A stretch of DNA of 64,000 nucleotides from NCBI GenBank assembly GCA_002803225.1, contig NXFV01000926.1, positions 1-64,000 on the forward strand, given 5' to 3'. The stretch comes from Gamarada debralockiae. Taxonomy: Eukaryota > Ascomycota > Leotiomycetes > Helotiales > Hyphodiscaceae. Shown here one piece after another: positions 55,614 through 64,000 of this stretch (within the stretch, counting starts at the first letter, position 1; every line of letters begins with the position of its first letter). The notes below the pieces were generated by a model, which was not told the origin of the DNA, did no database searches, and saw only the letters and a program-made list of their open reading frames with translations. A program made the position numbers and the translations under genes.

Positions 55614-56846
55614 CTGATCTATTAATTTTTATGGCTTCGCCTAATTAGTGGGATTTAGCAATATAGTCGTTTTCATTAATACAGTCGATTTTTTGACCAT
55701 AGTGTCGAATAATTAATTAAATATCAATAATACAACTTAAAAGCTCTTAGAATTAATAGTTTATCTAATCAAGTCTGTAAAATAATATTTTATAGCTAAG
55801 TATAAAAAGTCCTAAAGTTGTGACTTAACCTATAAATTAATAGCAATTTTCTACATGTGATTTATATTCAAAATTGTTCAAAATACAAATAAAAAAAATA
55901 TAATATAACCTTATATTATAATTTACATAATAAAATACACTATTTTAAAAGCTTCTTAATTAAAATTAACTTTAACTTACTAGATTTTTGAAGTTATAAT
56001 TCAGTAAATTCGGCTTGAAATGTAGTCATATGCTATTATGACTATAAAGATAAAAAGTTTATTTATTATATATTAAATTACAACAATACTTTATTATAAT
56101 AAACTATAGTAAATTATATAATAAAGTATAAAGATTTAAACACAGCTTTTGAGATATAATTTAATATATTACTTACAAAGTTATTTAAGATTTTATATAA
56201 AGTAATTAATTTCAAAGGGTTAATAATTGTGTTCGGCGTTGGAGGCGTGCGATGTCACGAATCCAAATTCAGGGCTTGGAAGGCAAGATAGAATAGGTTC
56301 AATTACGACTATTCAAAGCTAAGGAAAAGAGGAAAGAAAGGTTTGAGCTTCCTGAACTCGTATAAACATGTGATCAATACGCCAGCGACCACAGCGTTGC
56401 CCAGCAACCAACTCCCTAGCTTTCCTGGCTGTACGGGCCATCCGTACGAGCCGTGATATGCGGCATGCGTCAGCATTGGGTTATCGCCTATGTAGTAGAA
56501 TAGCGAATAAGGCTATCACCTTATTCTTGTGCCTTTTTGGCCAGTTGGCAGAGTGGTTCAAAGCTATTCTCACCGCTCCTATGCAGCTTGGTCAGCTGCC
56601 GTCACAGTAATCAGGTTTAATCTAAAATATTAAGACCTTCCATTTATACTATAGACTTAATAATTTTACAAATTATATCTTAATCGCTTTTATTTTATAT
56701 AGTATTTATACTATTAAAAACATAGTTACAATATTAAGGTAATCTATAATAGAGTTGTTACGCCTGAAAAATCGAAATATATTGAAGAAACGGCTGTATT
56801 GCTAAAGCCCATTAATTAGGCGAAGCTGTAAAAATTAGTGGGTCAG
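55614..56846. mobile_element. AT-rich DNA transposon relic with long TIRs
   Basis: A 1.23 kb element with inverted ends of about 65 bases. The left reads CTGATCTATTAATTTTTATG then GCTTCGCCTAATTAGTGGG and AGCAATATAGTCG. The right, reverse complemented, reads CTGACCCACTAATTTTTACA then GCTTCGCCTAATTAATGGG and AGCAATACAGCCG. Nearly all differences are C/T or G/A transitions, as RIP would leave. The left interior (55690-56220) is extremely AT-rich and has lost all coding capacity. The middle (56220-56620) is of normal composition. I found no clear target-site duplication. Confidence 0.82.
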
Positions 56847-57661
56847 TTCGTCCACGATTATAGCCCACATATCTCCGGCACTATGACGAGCTGCCTACTC
56901 TCGTCTTCGACGCGTTCAACAAAAGCACAACTTTACCGATACTAAGTACAAGAAAAAGGCCAGGAGTTCATCGGACCCTTCGTCGGGAATGAGTTTAGCC
57001 ATTGGAACGGTACTTTTTGTTCCCCGCCAATTAAATATCTTCAAATGTAACTCCACTGGATTTGCCTTTCTTCGTCAAACCGCAGAAGTTCAGAACTGAC
57101 TCGCCAGGCATGCATGTTCGGATAGAAGGCTATCCGTTCCATGCCCAGTGCCCCTAGAAAATTGTTTCTATCATAAGGATATCCGCGAAATGCGGCGGAG
57201 GTTGCATACAAAAAGCCACATGTACAAATAAACAGCACTTGTTTCAAAGCCTGTCTTCTTTCTCTCTACAACTCAGTCATGGTTCCTTCCTCATGATAAG
57301 CTATGCGACAGCTTTTGTATCGCAATATCAGTTCGGGATTCACCTAGGGTATGGCAATCTCCGTAAAGGTGTTGGAACAAGCAGCCACGAAAGCCACAAA
57401 TGATACTTGTATGGACGCCGCGAGAAAACAGAGTTTCCCCCGCCTATGATATGGCTTTTCGATGAGCCCACCCCTGGCACTGAGTTTTTCATTCCTCGCA
57501 TTTGGATTATGTGCGTCTCTAAGTTGAAAATGATCCAGAAGGGGCCTTGTGGGTATTTTCCGGTCGTGCTTTCATATATCTGAGTTCCATTTTCTGCTTA
57601 TCACTTCCTTTTCTAAAGCGATCTTGAGTCTCATGTGGTGCAAACTGGTTCGAACTTGATC
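56847..57661. other. Intergenic upstream of second rhodopsin-fold gene
   Basis: No gene recognised; the 68-residue minus frame at 57041-57247 lacks motifs. The last part is the promoter of the gene at 57662. Confidence 0.45.
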
Positions 57662-59150
57662 ATGGCTACCTCTACAAATACGGAGGACATTGCGTCCAGC
57701 GTGATTATCTGCAACGCGATCATGATTTCCCTCATGACATTCTGCATCGGAATAAGGTTCTACACTCGGTTCTTTGTCACTAATTCCCATGGTTGGGATG
57801 ATCGTAAGTCATCTCGCGATTGGCAGATACTGAAGCTAGTTTTTAACATCCAATAGTCTTTATAGGAGTGGGCTATGTAAGCCCGCACCGATTATCATCA
57901 GAAATAACACAAGTGCTTATTCTTTACGTAGCTCTTTGCGATGGTGTTGTGTGTTACGACTACTATCGGTAAGTACATTTTATTGATCTTAGTATACCTA
58001 TACTTCGCAGTCTAGTTACTGATCTTTCTAGAAACTCGATACGGCCTTGGACGCCATATTTCTACAGTTTCATCTGAGGATTTGGTCACCCTCCTGAAGG
58101 TAAGGCACGTTGAATATGCGTTGAATGACATTCATGAACTTTTAGCATTTATATCTGCCCTTTGAACCTCTGATAACTAACTCGTAACAGTACAACTTCG
58201 CAGCAGAACTGGCCTACATATATTCCTTCGTGGCGTCCAAATTAGCCTTTGTATTCTTTTACTTGAAAATATTCCCCTCGAACAGCCTTCGATACAGCAG
58301 CTATGTCCTCGCATCAGTCTTGGTGGCCGAGCTGATTGAAGAGTCTGCTGTGGTCCTCTCTCAATGTGCACCTTTGCGAAAAGCTTGGAATCCGGAATTG
58401 CCAGGCACATGCTTGAACCTACTTACCTTCTTTTATGTCTCGTTTGGTATCAAGCTTGCAACAGATATCGTCCTCTTCTGCCTACCGATCCCGATGTTAG
58501 GGAAGCTGAAGATCGGTCTCGGCAAAAAGATTGGTGTTATTTTTATGTTCTCCCTTGGTTTATTGTAAGTTATTCATGCTTCTTACTGCTACTTATATTA
58601 GTAATGTCTTTCCTATCTAGGGTTTGCATTATCAGTATTATCCGTGTGACGTTCTTACAGAACACGAGTACCGATATCACATGTAAGAAAACATTCTCAT
58701 CTTCTGCTCCTGATCCTTGAGCTACTGCGAACGCCACAGCTTACCCCTCTGCTAGTTATTTTACCTCCCGAACTAAATTGGTCGACAATCGAAGTGTGTA
58801 GCCTCGTTATTTGCGCTTGCATTCCTACCTTCCGCGCCTTCTTCCACCTTTTCCCCTGCATCGGCCGCCTGCTTGATCTCTCGACTGAGCAAAGCGAATT
58901 CTCAACTGCACAGCATGGAAGGTCCTATCGACTAGAATCTCTCAGTGGAAGGACCAAAACCGACAATTTTACACACAGCAAAAATCTCTCTACAAGGGTT
59001 GGATCTGCCGGCAATGAGAGCCAGGTTGAAATTCTTCAAGAAGATGGGAAGGATGGAATCAAGGTCACAACGAACGTGCGGATCGACCATAACAATAAGA
59101 ATAAGGACAGAGACTCTGAGCCTACTTTCATCTTTGATAATAATGTCTGA
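57662..59150 (+). CDS. Rhodopsin-fold integral membrane protein (PTH11-like), second copy
   Basis: Seven-helix fungal membrane protein, Fung_rhodopsin family. Seven exons: 57662-57803, 57857-57876, 57932-57968, 58032-58099, 58191-58564, 58621-58682 and 58756-59150, joined in frame to 365 residues. Helix 1 ends at FYTRFFVTNSHGWDD. Then come TRYGLGRHI, YNFAAELAYIYSFVASKLAF (helix 3), LSQCAPLRKAWNPELPGTC, FYVSFGIKLATDIVLFCLPI (helices 5-6), IISIIRVTF and the W-S-T-I-E motif followed by VICACIPTFR. The cytoplasmic tail is polar and ends DSEPTFIFDNNV. Exons of 37, 68 and 374 bases match those of the gene at 19483-20863 exactly, with conserved phases, so the two are paralogues. The exon of 20 bases (57857-57876) and the acceptor at 58755 are the least certain points. 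Confidence 0.85.
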
Positions 59151-60289
59151 GATGAAATATTTGGGCTTTCGTTGGGCCGACCCTGCGTGTATAACGGGAA
59201 TATCTAGATGAAGGAGTTTGGCATTTTGGCGTTTTCATAATAGGTGGCGGGAAGTGGCGGCGTGGGCGGAGTAGAGGAAATTCCAGAAATTCCGTCGCAG
59301 TGTCATTCATAAGATGACTTCTCGAATGTTCTATACTTCGTTCTGAATTGCCTATGTTACGGAAGTAAACCTCTTACTTCTTTCGGACCCTATCTGTAGG
59401 GCACAAAGAGGCCTGGCCGCGCTGCGCGTTCCTGATTGAGAGCAAGAGGAAGGCCTATATTTAGTCAGGAGAGCGTGCCTCTTTCCGTGTCTCTCCGTTG
59501 CTCAAAAGCTGTAAGTCAAAAGCGGATGTGTACTCGCGTTGTTCAGAAATTTGAAACTAACGTAAGGTTCTGACGATTCTAGGTACGAGCTTTTTCTTAA
59601 CGCAAAGGCCTGCGTGACATAATAGTCGGTGCTAAGGCTTGCTCCTAAAAGCCCTTTAGCGAAAGTGGGTTATCGTGTGAAAGTAAGGTATTATGTTTCG
59701 CAACTTTTTATTTCTCTTTTGTATATGAACACTACCAAAAAACATTAATTAATTTATTATACTATTAGATACTATAATATAAATTAATGGCCAGCAAAGT
59801 CGAACTCTCAGCTTGTACAAGGCGCTGGCTACAAACCTTCGATTGCAATACTACCGGAGAGCTGATGAGAGATTATCTCATATAATAGAGCGCGTTAAGG
59901 CGGTTGCCAAGTCTCGCTAGCTGTCTCCGGCGAAGCGTGGGTGACACAGAACGGAGGACTACTATCAAACTAGGTACTAAAACCATCTGATATATAAGTA
60001 CTCGACTAAGGAACAAGCCTCTAGTGGCATGCTAGCGTGGAACTTGTCACGAATCTACCTCAAGCAGACACACCAAGACGGTATTTCCAACTAAAAGAAT
60101 AGCTAAGGAGAGAAGAAGGACTCGAATACATGAAACCAAGTTGAATCCCTACCGCACAGACCATCTACGTGACCATTACTGCCAGAGTCGTCACAGAACT
60201 AGTACCTATTCGTACGATAGGACATCTCTGGGGTGGCGGTGCAGAGAGTTCATTAGGACGGCATTCACAGCGCACAGTAATACAAGTTG
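59151..60289. other. Intergenic
   Basis: No gene recognised. 59735-59790 is AT-rich. The stretch 59785-59850 contains a passage (AGTTCGACTTT on the minus strand) resembling a tRNA T-arm, but the arms do not pair. Confidence 0.4.
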
Positions 60290-61909
60290 CCCGAAGGACC
60301 TGATAAAGTCCAAGAGAAAGATCTCCAACCTCAACCCTCTTCAGTTTCGATGGCAATCACCCAGAATCATCCACTTTCCTGAAATTCGAATTTGGGGAGC
60401 CAGAGAGTATTTTCGCGACCCATGCTTTGATGACCTGTTTGCTTGATAGCTCAGCAAGCGCATCCAGAGACGCTGTTCGTGAGATCAGGGTATCAGGATT
60501 TGCATATCCTGCAGACGACAACGAACTCAATTCTATCTTCAGACAACTCACCAACCTAGAGGTCATTCATTGGACCGCTCATCGGCCCATCCCTTCGTCG
60601 ATCCTTCATTCTTGGAAACAAACAACCCGACGTCTCGGCTGTACTACACTCTGAATTTCCGAACCAAGAGCTAGACCTGAATTCAGTTGTTGGCTCCACT
60701 CTCCTTGTCTCCCTCAAAGCAGACATCAGCTACGGAAGCGAAGAAAACTTCCAAGATCTCTCCCTCATTTTCGAAATTCTGAAAATCTGCCCAAATCTCC
60801 GCTCACTCGAACTCAGCATCCATCATTATGGCTGCGTCACAAGCGGCTGGACACCGTACGCATTTGACTTCCGCTCAAATCTAGATGTCAAATTCCCTGC
60901 GCTTGAAATCCTCAAGCTCGATGGCTACAGCTTTGATGAACAGTCCGATGGGGGGTATGCGTGGTATTTTAAAGATGCTCCACCGTTCAACTGGACGGCG
61001 TTCTACGAGGACGATATTGAACCACCGCCACGACCTATCAGCAAAGAGCGAGATGGGAGATCGAACCTTGATTGTTGGTTGGAAGCGATGGATTGGTCGC
61101 ATCTACATACATTGGAACTCGGATCTTTGTCCTTGTCGGTTGCGACTCTGACAAACCTCCAAGGTGCAGCGCTCCCGAGTCTAAAACATGTTGCCTTATT
61201 AGGGGGTAATGGAAGTAAAGAGGTATTCGACAATGCTACTCGAGAATTCATGAATGCGACGGTACTGCATTTGGAATCTATTTCGCTACAGAGTATTGCG
61301 TCTTCTGACTGTATTGTTGAAGTAATTGCGAACCATCATGCACAGGAGCTCACGAATTTGACACTTGGATATTCCGCTGGTACATTGCCGATTAATAAGA
61401 CTCAAGTTGAAAGGCTGATGAGTACTTGCACCAAACTTTGCTCAGTCAATATCAACCTTCTAAGGCCGGAGAATCAAGAATAGGGTTGGGATTACGATAT
61501 ATTTGATCCCTTCGCTAAGGCACCCGAGCTGGAGCACTTAATCCTCCGATTTCCCTCGCCTGATCATAAAATGTACAAAGGGCGATATCTGTATTCTGAT
61601 ACTATTACTGGAGAGAATGTCTGGCGAAACTTCAGGGAGTTTGGGGGTGAGGGTGATATTCCTGACCTGCATATCAACACCACTTCTATAGAGAAATTAT
61701 TCACTGAATTGCGGATAAGGAGAAAGAATGCGGGAAATGAGCTAAAACAGTTGAAGAAATTAGATATATATGTTGTGGAATGGGAGACAAGACATGAAGT
61801 AGTCCTTTTTGGTGGTGGAGGATGGATGAGAGTGTGGCATTGGGAGTGCAGTCATGACAAAAATGGAGCGGAGAGATGTGTCGGCGGACAGACTAAGAAT
61901 GATGTGTGA
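60290..61909 (+). pseudogene. F-box/LRR-type protein gene, disrupted
   Basis: Belongs to a large ascomycete family of F-box-like proteins with degenerate leucine-rich repeats. The first part (60427-60620) reads REIRVSGFAYPADDNELNSI and LTNLEVIHWTAHRPIPSSIL. Near 60615-60680 at least two frame changes are needed (SRLYYTLNFRTKS, then DLNSVVGSTLLVSLKADISY). From there one frame is open to 61483, with family hallmarks CPNLRSLELSIHHYGC, YAFDF, FPALEILKLDGYSFD and CWLEAMDWSHLHTLELGS. A TAG at 61481-61483 interrupts it, and the same frame continues DYDIFDPFAKAPELEHLILR to the final stop at 61907 with KKLDIYVVEWE and WECSHDKNGAERCVGGQ. The core is well preserved, so the damage is recent, or the base changes are sequence errors. 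Confidence 0.7.
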
Positions 61910-62862
61910 CACTTCAACCTAGTTTATCCCAATATCCAGAAAGTTTGCGTAGCAGCTCATGTCAAATAATAAGAACAAGCTGATGGTATTCTGCTCTATC
62001 ATAACTGATGTGCCTTTTGTTGAAAGGTTGATCTGTGATAGCCACGCCCCAGGAACCTCTCCACTTGCGAGACGCCTACTTCAACCAACTACGCCGGGAA
62101 GCAAAATCTCGACGAAATCTCGATAACGAAACGTGAAAAGGTGAAGAGAGAGCTGAAGGCATTTCCAGCTTGTCCGTCGAAGGAAATCGATCATTTTAGT
62201 GAAGTCGGACAGCAGGTCGGCATAAAAGTGCCTGCGCAGTTTTGAAGGGGGTATTACACTTGGAACAACCGTTGAGTATCCATTGGAGAAACCATCGCGT
62301 CGGGCTACGTTATGAGATATTCCCGTTACTTCGAGAACAAGCTCGGCGGTACCGGGGCCTAGTCAACGTCACACTTTCATCGCCATGCCTCGCACCGAGA
62401 TGTAGTTAATATTGATCGTTCTGACATTTCAATCTCTCGACGTTCAAAACTCACCTTGAGGATAGCAAAGCCATCGACACTGAGATGTGTTCACGACAGA
62501 AACTGTGTTTGCGTCTCGAAGTCTGACAATGAGGAAGACTCTCGGCTGAGAACAGAGGTGCGTTGGCGCAGTTCTTAATAATCTGAAGGTAATACATCAT
62601 GAGCAATAATATTTACGCTTTCTGATTCTGTGAAAATGGAAAGAGGAAGGTAAGGACTAAGAAGGAAACGGAAGATGAGCCTCACCGGTTCCCGGTGGAT
62701 CTGGAACTGGCTTACATAATCCAGCCCTACTCCGTCGTTGAACTTCCATGTCCATTCCGTGCATCCTATCTTGTTCCTAACTTCACACAACGTTTATACA
62801 ATCCTCCTTAACCCTCGCTCCACAACTCTTATTAATATACCAAAAGCCATGTAACCACTTCC
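61910..62862. other. Intergenic upstream of MT-A70 gene
   Basis: Nothing recognised besides the expected promoter of the methyltransferase gene. Confidence 0.5.
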
Positions 62863-64000
62863 ATGTCTTCATGTATCCTCTATCAAAACCCCTCCGCAAC
62901 AATCACCATCCTCGACATCCCTCGATCCATTGAATTAGCCCAAGATCCCTCATTGTCTCCCACATCACTTCGTTTGTTATCATCAAAGCCGCTTGAGCAT
63001 CCTTATGCATCCGTGGAACCAAAATCAGCTAAAGCGAAGGCCAATGTGGGATCTACTTCTCTGGAGGACTTGCTTCAGCAGAAACACTTGGAATTTGCGC
63101 TTGACGAGGTGAAAGGACAGTATGAGGGACTGTGGCGCCTGCCTCGAGTTGCTGTAGAGGATGGGCAAGATTTTATGGAGGGAAGGAAACGGCGAAGACT
63201 TGATACGCAAGAGGAGGAGCGGGGTCCTGCAGCGAGTCTGAAGAAGGAAGCCGAAATCGACGTCAATCACGTGCACGCTCATGATTCTCTCACCAGTGCC
63301 ATCCACTATCACAACCCGAATCAAGCATCTATACATGTGGCTCTTGGACCTGAGAAGCTGCAACCCATGATTCCATCCAAGTCAACGCTCCTACAAGGAG
63401 CTATTCACGAAACACTCGGCATTTTCAAGAACTCTGCACCGAAGTTCGACCTCGTTCTCCTTGATCCACCGTGGCCAAATCGTTCAGCAAGGCGGAAGCA
63501 ATCCTACTCTATATCGTACGGCAATCTTGAAATCAAATCATTGTTATTCCCTATACCTATCTACGATCATCTAGTTGATGATGGAATTGTCGCAGTCTGG
63601 GTCACTAACAAACCCTCCTTCAGAGAGATGATCCTTGGAGAGGGGGGGTTATTCGAGGAGTGGGGTGTAGAGTTTGTAGAGGAATGGATATGGTTGAAGA
63701 TTACAAGTAAAGGGCAGCCGATCTGTGCTTTGGACTCGACGTGGAGGAAACCTTACGAAGTGCTGCTTGTGGGTCGAAGAGGCGGGGGGATTGAGGAAGG
63801 CTCTTTGAAGCGGAGGGTTATTATTGGTGTTCCCGATTTGCATTCGAGGAAACCAAATCTCAAAGTACTGTTTGAGAACATTATGGGGAAAGAGGAGAGC
63901 GAATATGAAGCCCTGGAGATATTTGCTCGAAACCTAACATCCGGTTGGTGGAGTTGGGGAAACGAAGTGCTGAAATTCCAGATGGAAGAGCATTGGGCTG
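62863..64000 (+). CDS. MT-A70 family adenine methyltransferase, METTL4-like (3' end beyond window)
   Basis: S-adenosylmethionine-dependent N6-adenine methyltransferase acting on DNA or RNA. One uninterrupted frame runs from ATG 62863 off the right edge (379 codons seen). The catalytic DPPW motif is at residues 201-204 (FDLVLLDPPWPNRSARRKQS). The other family blocks follow: VAVWVTNKPSFREM, FVEEWIWLKITSKGQPICAL, the conserved RKPYEVLLVGRR and VPDLHSRKPNLK. Near the edge is the terminal block ALEIFARNLTSGWWSWGNEV, which binds the cofactor ribose in MT-A70 enzymes. The HSRKP and WWSWGNE forms point to the METTL4 clade rather than METTL3/IME4. METTL4 proteins are reported to make 6mA in DNA or m6Am in snRNA; which applies here is unknown. 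The N-terminal 190 residues are poorly conserved, as usual. Confidence 0.93.
   Translation, partial: MSSCILYQNPSATITILDIPRSIELAQDPSLSPTSLRLLSSKPLEHPYASVEPKSAKAKANVGSTSLEDLLQQKHLEFALDEVKGQYEGLWRLPRVAVEDGQDFMEGRKRRRLDTQEEERGPAASLKKEAEIDVNHVHAHDSLTSAIHYHNPNQASIHVALGPEKLQPMIPSKSTLLQGAIHETLGIFKNSAPKFDLVLLDPPWPNRSARRKQSYSISYGNLEIKSLLFPIPIYDHLVDDGIVAVWVTNKPSFREMILGEGGLFEEWGVEFVEEWIWLKITSKGQPICALDSTWRKPYEVLLVGRRGGGIEEGSLKRRVIIGVPDLHSRKPNLKVLFENIMGKEESEYEALEIFARNLTSGWWSWGNEVLKFQMEEHWA

Noticed and set aside
59785..59850. tRNA-like sequence on the minus strand
   Set aside because: A T-loop-like AGTTCGACTTT is present, but the T stem, acceptor stem and a proper D arm do not pair. At most a decayed tRNA or SINE fragment.

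Overview
This window looks like nuclear DNA of a filamentous ascomycete. Split genes carry short GT-AG introns (mostly 45-60 bases). The gene families are typical of fungi: Zn2Cys6 regulator, PTH11-like rhodopsin-fold proteins, WSC/glyoxal oxidase, HET and NACHT-ankyrin genes. Several copies of mobile DNA carry transition-type decay that resembles RIP. A helotialean (Leotiomycetes) relative is my guess from gene content; the sequence alone does not prove it. Where exons are listed, I rebuilt them by hand from splice signals and reading frame.

Layout. 1-2.5 kb: no gene seen. 2.5-5.4 kb: a Zn2Cys6 regulator converges on a secreted PL7-type alginate-lyase-like enzyme. 7.2-8.4 kb: a secreted lysozyme/SLT-like protein. 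9.2-10.3 kb: a broken short-chain dehydrogenase. 10.7-15.9 kb: two housekeeping genes, RNase H2 subunit C and the replicative helicase subunit MCM6. 16-19 kb: repeat fragments around a GC-rich MDR-type oxidoreductase. 19.5-20.9 kb: a rhodopsin-fold membrane protein. 22.5-25.4 kb: a nested inverted-repeat element just upstream of a secreted GMC oxidoreductase. 25.5-28.5 kb: a MITE and the relics of a HET gene. 30.1-33 kb: a WSC-WSC-glyoxal oxidase. 36.2-40.2 kb: a divergent pair, a tandem-cupredoxin/ferritin-like secreted protein and a SUR7/PalI-type membrane protein. 44.2 kb: a 61-residue membrane protein. 45.2-47.6 kb: a MITE, then a 1.3 kb Tc1-like transposon sitting inside a dead GH43-like gene. 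48.4-52.9 kb: a HET pseudogene converging on an apparently complete fungal NLR (hydrolase-NACHT-ankyrin). 54-57 kb: repeat fragments, an aldo-keto reductase start fragment and a 1.2 kb AT-rich element with long terminal inverted repeats. 57.7-59.2 kb: a second rhodopsin-fold gene with the same exon pattern as the first. 60.3-61.9 kb: a broken F-box/LRR-type gene. 62.9 kb to the end: a METTL4-like MT-A70 adenine methyltransferase that runs off the window.

Themes. Two islands of conserved housekeeping or intact genes alternate with accessory DNA rich in mobile elements. The accessory part holds secreted carbohydrate and redox enzymes (PL7, GLOX, GMC, dead GH43), which suggests life on plant or algal polysaccharide. 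It also holds allorecognition-type genes in various states of decay, of which only the NLR at 49.5-52.9 kb looks functional.
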